Source: Bathymodiolus brooksi
Lineage: Eukaryota; Mollusca; Bivalvia; Mytilida; Modiolidae
Assembly: GCA_963680875.1 (NCBI GenBank)
Contig: OY804582.1
Location: 54,206,646 to 54,270,645, forward strand
Length of the DNA: 64,000 nucleotides
Reading direction: 5' to 3'
In this document: positions 35,368-47,929 of the stretch, in pieces
How positions within the stretch are numbered: position 1 is the stretch's first letter
Layout: each line of letters begins with the position of its first letter
Made by a program: the position numbers and the translations under genes
The notes under the pieces: generated by a model
The model's input: only the letters and a program-made list of their open reading frames with translations
What the model was told of the DNA's origin: nothing
The model's database searches: none

Positions 35368-38269
35368 ACGTGTATCTTTGGACGAAGATCACAGAGAGCG
35401 ATCATTGATTTTCTGTCATCTTGTGAAATGTGTGTCGTCTGCTGTGCACAATGTAAATGGACAGCACATAGGTGAGAGCGATTATTGATTTTCTGTCACC
35501 GCACGGCTTCCCTGAAGTTTTAAAAGTACCCTTTTAGCCAATCAAAATTCTACTTGTCACGAGAACATCAGATAATTTATATTATCATCCTCTAAAGAGC
35601 TAACATCGTGGGTTAAGCTGCAAGTAGAAATCTTTTGTAAGGCGCGCCTTGTATATTACGATTATATACAATATATAAAAACCATTATCGTAGCTAGATG
35701 GGATGAGGTGGCCTGGCAACATGTTTATGGGGGCGGCATGGGTTTGCTGTATAAGCCTGTACGTTGTATATGTATAGGCTGTATAATACAACTCACAATT
35801 GTAAGACCTTTTCCATTTCGAATAACTTGAACAATGGCATATGCATTTGAGCGATTTTTATCTTGACCAAACAATAAACATTTTCTTGTGAAGTATTCAG
35901 GGCTGTTTTATCATCGTTTACAATGTGAAACATGTGAACGGACCCAGGGTGCCTTCTGTTAACACCAAAGCACCGCTGTGTGTAGGAGAAGCCATCTTGT
36001 TTATCATATCAATTTCAGTTACTTTTCTTGACAGAAGTTCTTTTGAGGGTTCTGTATGTGTTGCTCTAATTTCCTTTGTCCGTCTAGCCAGACAAATTTT
36101 GTGCTTGATTAAGTTTTTTTTATTGTGATTATGCCAATTGAATTGGTCGAGCAATGATAAGCTCTTGTCGAATATCGTCCTTTACCATTGATTTTCAGTT
36201 GAACCTGTTTATCCAAAGTTTAGGTTTTTTTGTGCATTCCAGCTTATTCACTGTACCGTCAGTATATCAGAGGCCTAGGTGTGGACCGGAAAAGGGGGGG
36301 GGGGGGGCTGGTCAAGCTTCAGGCCATGATTGAAAGAAAGTTGGGGAGACAGACTTGAAAAAAAAACTTATAAGCAAAAATAACATAAAATACCTCTTAG
36401 TTGACTGTACATTTATTGTTTATATGCTAAAAAATCCGCTTTTCTTAATTTTTTTCCAAAAAAAAGTGAGAGGACAATTGCCCTTTATCTCGCATCCCGG
36501 GCTCCTACTCCCCTGTATATTAATTACTTAATGGTCAAAGTCACCTACCTGCGTTCTATTTTCCGATACTTGACGGCATTGCAAGGTTGGTTTTTAGTAA
36601 ATACCATGTACCATACGTAGTTTACGATGGGAAAATATTTAGAAATCAAGATACATGTACATGTACTTGTCAATGAAAATGATGATATCTAATTTTGTGC
36701 GCACGTTACTTTTCTGGAATAATCTTCATCGAGTAAACGATCAAAGTCAAAAGATTTGAAAACCAAACAATTGAAAAAGCCATTGGGAGCAAGAAAACAA
36801 AAGGGTCGAATCAGTTTAGCCAAATTCAGACCAATTTTAAAGACAAAATACCAAAATACTACCCAAACTATCGACAGGCGATTATCAGAAGAAAAAAAAC
36901 TTACTTCTCATGCAGCGTGTATCTCTTGAATACTGTACAAAAATAACAATTTTAAGTGTTTTGTTCAAATATGTTTAACCTTTTTTGTAATATAAAGTAA
37001 TAAATTAAAGAGTGATACGGCAATTTAATATATTATATACATGTATATAACATCTTGAAAAAGCAACAGTACTTACCAACGTGATCGAGGAATGTTGTTA
37101 GCAATATAGATAAAAACCTATTAATTATTTACAGGACACATGAATAAATTTCCCCTTTATTATTAATTGGTTGCTTGGAGAAGTCACTCCAGTATTAATT
37201 AAACCAATACGTTCAACAACGAATATTTTTGCCGTAAGATTGCCGTAATTGAGTCTGATAAGAGAGTTACTTGTTAAGTAACTAATTATAGATTGATTTC
37301 TAGTTAATGCTGTTTATCGGTGTTGTGTCGACTAATTTATTAATTAAAAATAATTAAATGATAAGATCACATGGCAACCCATTATATGTCCATATATAGA
37401 ATTTTGTGTGTTAATTTTAAGCTGAGAAAACTAGCTGCATCACAAAGTTCAACTATAAAGAGGCAATTATTAAACCAAGCAATGTTCTGTAAACTGAGAT
37501 AAAAAATATATAACATTTTAAGGGCCGTCCTTATCCCTGAATGTACATTGCAGCTTAAGTCCAGATATGATTTGTATACAATCATGTTAAAATCTAAGTG
37601 GTCTTATAAAAGCGATATGATTTGGTAGCATTTTTGAAGAATTCGAAATATGTGAACCGGGAACAAAGGAATTTATCTTAAGAATGGACAGTGTTCTTTT
37701 AAAAGATATTCGAAAGTAGAATAAGAAAATGATAATGAAAATCGGCAATCTGAATTTTAGCTTGGCTTAGTGTATCAGACATGCTAAGCACACAAATGGC
37801 ATTTACTTTCAAAATATAGACTACACACAAGACTTGTAAAGATGTACATGTATTAGATCAAACACCACCTACTGTAGCTGCAAAAACAAGTGAAATAATT
37901 ATTCAAGAACCGGGAAAGTCCACACAGTTACATTGAAACACATTTATATGCATAAAAATTGACTCTTATAGACACTCTTTCATCCCATATACAATTCCTC
38001 AATGGAAAATAAGTAATGTGAAATTTTAAAATTTTATTTAAAGGGAGCATTAAATTTTAAATTCAACTCTCGAGAGTGGAGAAATATCGTAACCCACATG
38101 AGCAACTGAAGGAGAATTTGTTTCTCCCATTATTTAACACGAACTTTATTTCAAAATCCTTTTAATTACCGATTTGACAACATGCGGGGAAAGGCACGAG
38201 ACATTTTAATCCTCCAGAGGATTACAGATTTTTCCACCATTGGTTCAGCGGGGTTAAAACGCCGTAATA
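35368..38269. other. Intergenic, little recognised
   Basis: Contains a G14 run at 36294-36307. The open frames near 35918-36154 on both strands have no domain or splice context. No gene supported. Confidence 0.45.
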
Positions 38270-38905
38270 ATGGGAGAAATAAAATTAAATAGGATTAACA
38301 AAATAAGTTTTAGAGTTAAGTACTATATAGTAGTAATTAAATTCATCATCTCTTTCAAAAATTACAAAAATAACCGAAAAATAATTATTTTGCCAGAAAT
38401 ATCTTAAAACGATCATGCTACGCTATTTTTCATAATTATTTCATAAAATACCCAAAAAGTACCGGACTATAAGGATAAATATTGAATTACTCACAGTCAG
38501 AACTGACTTCAGGAAGCCATTAAACACAAACAACGTTGCTAAAAAAATATTCTGATTCCCAATGTTGCTGAAAAAAATATTCTGATTTTGGTGGAGAAAT
38601 AAAAAATAATCTGATTCAGAGTTTTTGTCATATAACATAATGTTAAATTCTGGAAAAAAAATTCGCGCTTTGCGCGACAAAAAAAATAAATATTCTAACT
38701 CTTGTGTTGTCTGAAAATTTTTTTCTGAACGAAACAAAAAACCATAACCCCCCCCCCCCCCCCCTTCAAGTTTTCAAGTTAAATGGTCGGTCCCTTATAG
38801 GACTCCGGACATTGTAGAATACATTTTATAATTATACATAATGTAGTAGATTTTATCATCATCTCAATCTAATTAAAATTATATTTCTGTTGAGCCCTTT
38901 TATTT
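38270..38905. repeat. Dispersed repeat X, copy 2, interrupted
   Basis: Matches 33126-33480 at both ends. About 38534-38815 is an unrelated insert with two AAAAATATTCTGATT repeats and a C17 run (38748-38764). Confidence 0.72.
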
Positions 38906-39144
38906 TGCTCCACCAGTGGCACCCGTCCTATTACTCACGTTAAAAATCATGTGGTAGGTCAAGGACGAGGACAGAATGACTGGATTGTGACCACGATAAA
39001 CGGAATATGTCCGTGGTCATCTCCGACTGATGATACATGTATTCCGTACTAGTGATGGAGACTATAAAATGTGCGAAGAGATGACTAAAAACTTTACTAT
39101 TTAAAATTTTTTTCAGCAGCCGTCTAGTTAGCAGCAGCTCCCGT

Positions 39145-39505
39145 TGGTCACGCGATAGTATATCGTGGCAATGCATTAGTATCTCGAGCTCACGAGTTAG
39201 ATTCTCTAGACTAAGACATAGATCTAGTAACTTGAATGCCGACCTTTATAGGGTAAATTTAATTAATGACCCAGGTTGTGTCTGTGGTTGGGTAATAGAG
39301 GATGCGATTCACTTTTTCTAGAGTGTTGTTTATATGTTGAAGCTCGTGAACAGTTGACAAATAATTTGCAATTTCTTGACAGTTTACTTATTGAAACTTT
39401 ACTATTTGGCGATGATAGCTTATCTGAGGAACAAAATGCACAAATATTCAAATCAGTGCAGTTGTACATCAAACAAACGAAACGTTTTACCCCACAGTGA
39501 TCACA
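39145..39505 (+). pseudogene. LINE reverse-transcriptase ORF, 3' remnant
   Basis: From about 39198 the plus strand reads as the end of a non-LTR retrotransposon ORF2: R-F-S-R-L-R-H-R-S-S-N-L-N-A-D-L, a C-x-C-G zinc-like motif followed by E-D-A-x-H-F-F, then, after a one-base frameshift near 39320, C-L-Y-V-E-A-R-E-Q-L and a C-terminus I-K-Q-T-K-R-F. The rest of the LINE is missing. The first ~50 bp (39145-39197) look like the GTGGCCACG-type satellite of 46030. The clade (CR1-, L2- or RTE-like) cannot be set from this piece. Confidence 0.65.
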
Positions 39506-39979
39506 CTTCATATATTGAATTTAACTATTTTCTTTTGTGAACATTTTCTCCAATTGTTGATTTACCCCCACGAATATGACAATTCTGTACTGTTATAACT
39601 TCAATATATTATATAATTTCAAAAATGTTTTTTTTCTTTTTTTTTTCTCAATGTTGTTATAAAATGTAATTGTTATTTATACATTATTACTTGCTGGTGC
39701 ATGGAATATAAAATTGTAAGTAAATATGTGGAGAGGACCTTTGTAAGTTGGAATAACTTGTGTCCGATCCAAAAGTAGGGAGGACAAACGTAGTCGTCGA
39801 TAGCGTTATTATTTTCTGTCGGAGTAGAAAAACCCGAATTTTCACCTTTTTCATTTCATTAGAAAAACACCTAAAATTTATTATTTCGTGATAAAAAAAC
39901 ATATCAGATAAAACTTGAAAACTAGATCTTCATTAATTTGGTAGTTATAAGCATTAAAAATATGATTGGGTACTACTAC
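39506..39979. other. LINE 3' flank and unassigned DNA
   Basis: Probably includes the LINE 3'UTR; no other feature recognised. Confidence 0.35.
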
Positions 39980-40560
39980 TGAACGTCCAAAGTGAAGTCG
40001 TTTCGAGAAAATCGGACGCCATCTTGATTTATGTGTCAACGAACAGCCCATTTTCAAAAATAATTCCGGGAGCTATCCCTGGACCAATATTCTTCATGCA
40101 TGGCTTAAAATTTGCAGAAAGTCTTCAATTTTACCAATCCGACTGTTAAGAATTTCTTAAAAGTCAAAATCGTAACGTAAAATATAAAAGTTTACAAAAC
40201 AGTGTTTTAAACTCGCTTACCGCTTTTCCGCGAAAAGTTAACAGTCAGATATCAATAATCTGGACCTTCCTCTAAAGATATGTCGCCAAGGTTTCAATGG
40301 ATAAGCAGTAATAGCTCCCGGAAATCATTGGATGTTCGGTCCATATTTTCTGACCTTGCATTAAAGAGTTGAGCGGGAAGAGTTATCGGACGTTGTGTGG
40401 CGCATGACCGGGATGTATGTCTTCCGCCATCTTGGCCAGGACAATTTCAGAGTTGTACCAAAGAAAAATGGAATTTACCGACGTATTGTTCTACCAATTG
40501 ATACAATAAATATCTAGCATTGATGTATTCAGACCACGGAGGTCAATCATGCACGGTAAG
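39980..40560. promoter_or_regulatory. Possible divergent promoter region
   Basis: Less AT-rich than its surroundings. GCCATCTTG motifs (YY1-like) occur near 40018 and 40428. A plus-strand donor CACG/GTAAGT sits at 40556 and a minus-strand donor AAGCG/GTAAGC near 40222. Purely inferential. Confidence 0.25.
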
Positions 40561-41564
40561 TAACAAAACTTCTTCTAAAATATAGTTTTATTCTCAAAAG
40601 AAATATCGTTTTCAACCGGATCAAATGGGGGTTAATTTTGAAAACAAAAGATGCACAAAAAACGCACAGAAACTTTACACGAACTGAATAAATATATATC
40701 TTTGCTTCGATAAACGAAAAAGAGATGGGATTTAATTCAAGATTTTATTATTTTACTCGAAAAATGGCGAAAACGGCAAGCATCAATATAAAGTTGTCAA
40801 ATTCTCCCAATCTATAAATAACTTTATCCAAGCGGAGCTTTGGTGACGTAATCATGCCTGTTCGGAAATTATCGGGATTTATTAATACATCTATATAAAG
40901 GAGTTGTTCCGGTATTCTTTGATATTTTTAGAAAAGGGGGGATCTTTTGTGAAATGTTTAAGATTTTTTATATTTTTTGGTTTTAAATGAAATTTGTCTA
41001 CATGAAAACTTTTTATGCATTTCTCATTAAGTTCCTAGTGTATATTGTAGCAATACATAGGACAATTGTTTTTAAATAGTAACATGAATTTCCATGCAAC
41101 ATTTTTGAAACAATTTATTTAAATTGTTATAAAACATAATTATTATGTTTCAGTGCTATTAGGGAAGCTTTATGAAATATATGCTTAATGCATACATTAC
41201 AGTATGTGAATGTATTAACATTCTGGCTATATACAATGTAATCAGTGGCAGTGCATGTGATATGCTAAGTTTAATTAATTACATTTTTTTCATTACACCA
41301 TTACTGTGTGCAAACTTGTTTGGTATGACAGAACATTTATGATGCATGCAGCAAACATTTCTGGAATAATGCTATTTTTCATATAGAATCTATTTGCCAC
41401 CTAGCATATATGCATAAAGATAATTTTTAGTCGAAGAGTGCATTGTATTCCCAGTCTGCAGGGTGACGTCGAACCAACGTCGGTAAAAGGTCGTAATGGT
41501 CGGCTGTAGGTCGGCGTCGGCTTGACGACGTTGAACCAACGTAGGATTAGTGTAGGCAAAGCGA

Positions 41565-41745
41565 CAGTCGAGTTTCCGTTCTTCAGCCGACGTTGGGCTA
41601 GATATGGCATAACGACGGTCGGGTTCTCGGTTCCTCGCCAACGTCGAGTTAGATTTGACAGACCAACGGTTGGGTTCTCGTCTTTTCACCAACGTTGGGT
41701 TAACTTTGACAAAACCACGGTCGGCATTAGGTTATTTGCCGACGC
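41565..41745. repeat. ~51-bp tandem units in the left subterminal zone
   Basis: About 3.5 units of GACGGTCGGGTTCTCG plus CCAACGTTGGGTTAG type. 51 = 3 x 17 makes false open frames on both strands. Confidence 0.85.
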
Positions 41746-43534
41746 TTGGTTTGAATATTTGACGTATGATTGTTTATATCTTAATTCTAGATTTAAAACC
41801 CTATTTAAAACACACACACACACAAAACAATGATTGTAAATGCACGGCCGTAGGCCGGGTCTGAATAAAGTGAGGCAAAAGGGGTGAATTTAGACAAATT
41901 TTGAAGAAAAAAAAAGATTTTATTTGCTTTCAAAAGGTTACACTTGCCGTTTCAAAAGTGAGGCATTTGCCTCATTTGCCTCCATTGCGTTACGGCCATG
42001 AAATGAAATCTAGTACGTGGGGATTTCATTTATCATCATTAACAACATCGATACTGATTCCTGTGGTTTTCCCGCGCGACCAATTAAACCGCACACGCCA
42101 TTTTCATTTTGAGACTCGCGGCTAGCAGAAACTCGTGTAAGTTATCTCTTAATTTTATTTATGCTTTAAATCATACGTGTAACTGATTTATATGGAATTT
42201 TGTTAGCAACGATTTATTAAGACTACTTTTTTTTTAAACAAAAGGCTGAGTAAGATTTTTATATAACCAAAATGGCTTTTGATTTATTTAGCTTGTGGTG
42301 ATCCAGCTATTTTAAATATAGGAGTGATGATAGATCCTGCAAGTAGTGACTGAAAAAAATGGGTTAATTATAGCCTAATTTTGTCAAAATTTAAGTAATA
42401 TATTAAGAAAGGCGAAGTTAATTTGCAACACTTCCCCCTTCTGAATAAAACTTTAAATAGAAGTTTAAATCGAGAGTTTTTATAAAACTTTTAGGGATAT
42501 TTTGAATTTGATACCTTATTTTTCAAATTTGTTTATGAAATTGAAATTATTCAGAGAGCGATTATGCAATTACAATTTACTAAAATATAAATCTGGTGGG
42601 TCACATTCTTCAAAGTTTATTGCTATATAAATGTAACCGTCTCAAAGGTCAAACATGAAATTTAATGCTAGTTTTATTGCGTGTGTGTAATGATCAAGAC
42701 AGTTTAGCTGATAGAATATATTGTTTAATACTAAGGGAAGAGGTCAGATACATAAAAGGTTGTCATAGCAACCATATTTATGAAGGAATCTCGGGGAATT
42801 AATGCAATTTAATATTTAAGAGGTCAATTGGATGCTGTCTAAGAATTTATATTATAGTCAATGTGTATGTCGTGTATATATTTGTATGTGTAACTATGTA
42901 AATAAGACACAAACTATGACAGGTGTTTGTGAGCACCTGTGACAACTATAAGACAAATGCAGCACTAAAGTGAAATAGTAGATGCGGTATTACATTACAA
43001 CTTATTACTTTATCCCAAACCGAACAGATGTTGATCTTGCTTTACACGAAATCCCCATATGTTGTGTATCAAATATAAAATATACTTGTGGGAATATTTT
43101 AAAGTGATTAATGATTACTCATGTAAACGTAATTCGTGGTAAACGGTTTAAAAGTATTGGCCATGTAGTGAGGCTGCACACATAATAGTTATGATATTTT
43201 AACTCAAATTTATTTTTATTCTCGTAGATGAATGTCTTATAATTTATAATAAGCGACAAAATACAAATTATTCGTTTTGACCTGTCACTAGTAAGGTCAG
43301 TTGCATACAGAGAAAGCGACTTCAAATTATTTGCTTGCAAGGAATAAATCGATGGTAATTTTCGTTCTCAAAAGGCGAAAAGTGATACGATAAGCTGCTT
43401 AATGTGAAATAGTTACCTTTATTTCATCATTGTAAAGCTATTTACCAATTTCCAAAACATTTATTTTTTTTGGGTCAAAATCGTAGCTAATGCCTCTTTC
43501 ATTTTATTTGAACATGCAATGTCATTGAACATTT

Positions 43535-43725
43535 TTCCGGAGTACCCAGAGAGAACCACCGACCATGGGCAAGCAACTGGTAAACTTTATCACTTGCGGC
43601 TGCGAGTCGAGTGCACCCTTTTTGTAATTTACAAAGCCGGGGGCGAACCTACTCCGTATTGGTGATAGGCTTGTATGAGTTGTTAGATCCAACGACCTAA
43701 CTCATTGAGCCACCCGGGCCCCCTA
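43535..43725 (-). repeat. SINE family D, copy 2
   Basis: Near-identical to 27390-27560 through CATGGGCAAGCAACTGGTAA and GAGTCGAGTGCACCC, ending GAGCCACCCGGGCCCC. Confidence 0.85.
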
Positions 43726-44700
43726 GTAATAACTTAACGTTTATAAATGAGTAAAAGGAGTATTAACCTCCTAAAAAGATTAAGTAAGACAAACGACATC
43801 AAAATTGTTCTAATTTTTGGAGTAAAGTGACGGCAGTGTACCGTTATTCAATAAGTATTGAACAAGCTAAGTACTACACGAATCAGAAAGGCATACAAGA
43901 CTAATACACCCTAACGTTTGTGTGTACACTAAATGTTACAAATAAGGTGATGGTTTGCTTTGTGGTTATACAAGAAAGATGTTGGATTATACTGATTTGA
44001 CGTCGGCCCAACGATCAAACATACCGTCGGGGCAGACGTGTTGCCGACCAATGCACAGTATTTGAACGTTGGATATTGGTCGGGAAACCATTGGAAATAA
44101 GACATTGCAACGTCGGGCCAACGTCGAGCCAATTAGTCGCGCCAACGTCGACCCGATGAGCAAAATGACGACGGGCCAACGTTGGCATTCGACGTCAAAC
44201 CAACGTCAGAGACGACCGTTAACCGACGTTGGACCAACGTCACTTTGCGGACTGGGTTAAAGCTTTTTTCATTTGTACATGTATGATAAACTATTTCTGG
44301 AAAAGATCAATTATTTTTAGCTCTTTATTTTTATTCTGTATAACATATTTTAAATGTTTATTTTTATTTTACAGGTGTGATCGTGGCATCTCAGTAGATC
44401 ATTAAGAGTTTTAAATCATTAAAATGACACTTCTGAAAGTTGATGCTGTTGATTATGATTCAGTTAATCAAATATGCATAGGATATGCATAGGATCACAA
44501 AACACACAATTTAAAGAAATCACAAAGATTTCATTTGGAATAAGTTGGTCATGAACTGGGACGCAGCACTATTTGTAGTCGTCAAATGTAAAATTATAGT
44601 ATATAAAGGAAAAGAGAGTGACATTGAGGACTGTTATGAATTAAGATTATAAATAATAGTAGAAGATAACAGTTTATTGATTTGTGACAATAAAAATGAT

Positions 44701-46029
44701 AACTTTGAAAATTTGGGACTTTCTAATCGCATGAACTATTAAATCAGCTAAAATTGTCAAATTTGAGGTTTTTCCCAGACAAAAAAATGAAAATCATGTA
44801 TAAAATGTGCTAATTAAATGTTTAAAAGATAAAATAACTTCAAGGCTGGCTTATAAATTGTACAGAGAACATATCTGATAATCCAAATAAGATTTTTCAT
44901 GGAATATGGGGCCATAATTGCAGGTAGAGGGCTAATGAACCAGGACATAGTTCATACCAGTGTCAGAATTGGGGTTGCTGATAGTGTTCTCCTTGTAGCA
45001 TACAGTTATAGGATCAAAATAATACCAAACACTTGAACATTTAATATTATAATATTCGACAATTATTGAAATTGTATCAATTTTGGGAATTATCTGAAAT
45101 TTTTATTGAACAAAGAAAATTGACCTTTTCAATGGAAAAAATGGCAGTTTTTACACAAACTGTAATAATAACTTCATTGATGTATGGATATTGAGGTTGT
45201 TTACCATAAAAATATCAATTTGAACATACAAAATATAATTAATTCCCTAAAATAACTTATTTTTACACTTTACGGAGCTCAAAATATTAATCTGCGGAGT
45301 TTATAATTCTGGCGCTACAGACTTTGAGAATTTGTTTTGCTGATAAATATAGGTGTTCCCTGTTAGAGGGTTCTTTTCCCTACCAAAATCAGTATTCAGA
45401 AAAATTCTAGTACTTTTTTCAGATTTTTTATGACCAAAAACTTGATTTTTCGAATAAAATTTGACGTTAAAATTATGGAGGCCTGCGCAAAGGAAATAAT
45501 ATTAAAAAAATATATATATATTAATTGAATAAATGATATTCTTGATATTTTTACCTAGAGACTGGGCACTTTGTGGACAGTGCTGCAAGTTTCAGCCTTG
45601 CAAGTTAAAGGTTTTTGAAGATATTTGACCACAAACCTGGTAGTCCAAAGGCTATTTTCAATGTTTTAAATTCTGTGACATTTTTTTCATATAACGCCTA
45701 CAGATGTGTATAATACCTCTTTTTGAAGCATAAGGAGGATACATTACTATAGAAGAAAGCATGATAACCTATTAGGTAGTGAAAATAATATATTTTGGTC
45801 CAAAAATGTCATTTTTTTTACATTTTTAAAAAAAACCCCCAGAAAATCGACCACTTTTGGCTCACCGAAAAGGCCATAACTTTTGAACAGCTCAACCGAT
45901 TTTAATAATTTGTGTACCAAAATTTCCCATTTTGTATGTACTGTCATATTAATCTATAATTGGATGATTTATTAGCATTTCAATTTTTGGCTTGACCACC
46001 CTACCAAAAGTTATATAGTTAACAATAAA
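44701..46029. other. Intergenic, nothing identified
   Basis: AT-rich, no gene or repeat recognised. Confidence 0.5.
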
Positions 46030-46255
46030 ATACGTTTAATCTAATCGTAGCAACGACTTAGTTTCTCGTGACCACGACTTAGTTTTCTTGTAGCAATGCG
46101 ATAGCATGTCATTGACACGCGTTCGTTGCCACGACCTAGTATATTATGGGCCCACGACAATATGTCACCGCCACGTGTTAGTATATATTGGCCACGACTA
46201 ATTAAGTTTATTGTAGCCGCTTGTGGCCACGCGTTAGTATGTCATGAAAACGGGA
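46030..46255. repeat. Decayed ~24-bp satellite (GTGGCCACGACTTAGTAT type)
   Basis: About nine degenerate units around CCACGACTTAGTATATT, with CCACGTGTTAGTATA and CCACGCGTTAGTATGTC variants. Confidence 0.75.
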
Positions 46256-46652
46256 TGAAACAATTCTGCATGTCTTCAAAATGACTTCCATGCTTATTTG
46301 AGGGGCTGAATGACCTTTTTCGGGACTTTGAGATTGCCCCCCATTTAAACTTCATGATTCGAGATTTGATTCTTTAATTTTCGGAATTCCGGAAACAACA
46401 CTTTATTTCGATGGGAATTCGGAATAAGAACCCCTCATATCCCCTTCTGCAATAGATAGAGGCACTGTCAAGCACATTTTCAAATGGGACCGACCAACCA
46501 ATGGTAATCCCCTCACGGATTTACCAGATGAGACGATTTAAAAGTTTATTTAGTCTAATAAAACCTACTGTATACATTTAATCAGCCGACACAATAAAGT
46601 ATTACAGTTTATTATAACCATTAAACTTAAAGGGGTTTCATACCTATTTTGG

Positions 46653-46895
46653 CGTATGGTAGTTGGATTTACAACTACATATGCAATCAGTGCCTATCAC
46701 CACTGATGTTGTGAGTTCGAATCTCGATCAGGGCAAGGAGTACAACATTATGTGATAAAGTTTGTCAGTGACTTGCAACAGGTCGGTGGTTTTCTCCGGG
46801 TTCTCCGGTTTCCTCCACCAATAAAACTGACCGCCACGATATAACTGAAAAATTGTTGAAAGTGGCGTTAAACACAATCAAACAAACAAACAAAC
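46653..46895 (+). repeat. SINE family A, full length
   Basis: Flanked by ATACCTATTTTGG (46640-46652) and ATATCTATTTTGG (46896-46908). Tail (CAAA)n. Confidence 0.9.
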
Positions 46896-46908
46896 ATATC
46901 TATTTTGG

Positions 46909-47689
46909 ACAAAGAATTATTATACACATGTGTATCACTCAAAGTTCTCTGAATAAAACATTCTAACATATGTTAACTACATACAATGTATATCTGATTC
47001 GTATTTACAGATGGCCATATGCGTAATATATTTTAAAAAATGACAAAAGATAAGATACTTTAGGGGCCGATCGTTAAGCTTTTAGGGGGAGGGGCCATGT
47101 TTTTCTCCGAGCCGTGATTTTTTTTTCTTACGAAACACAAATCAGGGTATTACCAAAATTTCCTGTTTTCGTGTTGAAATCTGCAGGGTCAAATTATTAT
47201 TTTTGCATCTTTCAGGTCAAGATACTTTCTATTCAATTTGGCAATATACAGTACTACAAAAAGGCATACCCCCTCCACAGCAATAAAATGACCGTTCCCC
47301 TAGATCTATCAATAAATATTAGACATACATAATTATGTACTTTCAATACGTCTATGATATGGAAATGGACGAGATCTTTTTTGTATGCACATGGATCAGT
47401 TCTGTTTACATATCGTCATGATTGCGACCTGTCACCGAATGAATAGGATTCAAATTTATTCGAAGATGAATAAGATTAAGAACTTTAAACAAATGCACTA
47501 TTTGAGATCGTGTCCATCAAAAAGATTTAAGTATGTCCAGTGTAAGATGTATTTACAAATACTCGCCGCTAAGATCTGTTAATAAAGAATGTTAATAGAT
47601 TAGATATGTGGTAATTGTTGAATTTTGCTTACATCTGCCAATGTTTGAGAGTTAAGACATTTGTGATTATCGTCACATAAAGCAGTTTT
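46909..47689. other. Intergenic, nothing identified
   Basis: No supported coding or repeat structure. Confidence 0.45.
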
Positions 47690-47895
47690 CTCAGCTATGT
47701 CGTGGCTACCAGACTAATTGGAGAAGTAGCAAAGCTTTGAAAAACCCAATACAACAAACTGGCCAGTGGGTATATATAGGTGTCCGGACACATCATTAGT
47801 TGAGGCGAGTATCGGGCGCGAACCCACGTAAGTGTTGTTAAGCATGTGATCTGTAGTCAACGACGTTTTACCACTTGGTCACCTTCAGCTCTGTC
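47690..47895 (-). repeat. SINE family C (tRNA-like head)
   Basis: Minus strand: A-box-like GACCAAGTGGTAAAACG, B-box GTGGGTTCGCGCCCG, then a core remnant GCCACGACATAGCTGA. Confidence 0.6.
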
Positions 47896-47929
47896 AATGA
47901 TTGAGACTGCTGTCAATCCCAAGATATAT

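Larger units (their letters stand above)
41451..44256. mobile_element. 2.8 kb element with inverted ends and CCAACGTCGG subterminal repeats
   Basis: The left end CCCAGTCTGCAGGGTGACGT is inverted at the right end (CCCAGTCCGCAAAGTGACGT read on the minus strand). Both subterminal zones are crowded with CCAACGTCGG/CCGACGTTGG palindromic motifs (41460-41745 and 43995-44245). No transposase frame was found; likely non-autonomous. It carries a nested SINE at 43535. Target duplication not clear. Confidence 0.7.
40440..44700 (+). ncRNA. Candidate spliced noncoding transcript
   Basis: A first exon of unknown start would end at the donor CACG/GTAAGT (40556). A strong acceptor (TTTTTATTTTACAG) precedes 44375, and AATAAA lies at about 44689. 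The possible reading frames across the junction are all under 15 codons, hence noncoding if real. An internal donor-like site lies near 42135. The 2.8 kb element at 41451 would be intronic. No transcript evidence. Confidence 0.22.

Noticed and set aside
34420..35392. Series of minus-strand frames sharing [10 protein letters not shown]
   Set aside because: Repeat of the same noncoding tandem unit, interrupted and frameshifted between units; also present at 22962-23579.
35918..36154. Overlapping 78- and 67-residue frames on opposite strands
   Set aside because: No recognisable domain, no convincing acceptor or donor, and length within chance for this sequence.
39263..39511. 82-residue Cys-rich minus-strand frame
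   Set aside because: It is the shadow of a LINE ORF2 tail on the plus strand; the Cys pattern comes from the reverse strand of that tail.
41390..41833. Overlapping ~100-residue frames on both strands with a 17-residue repeat
   Set aside because: Caused by ~51-bp tandem units in the subterminal zone of a transposon.
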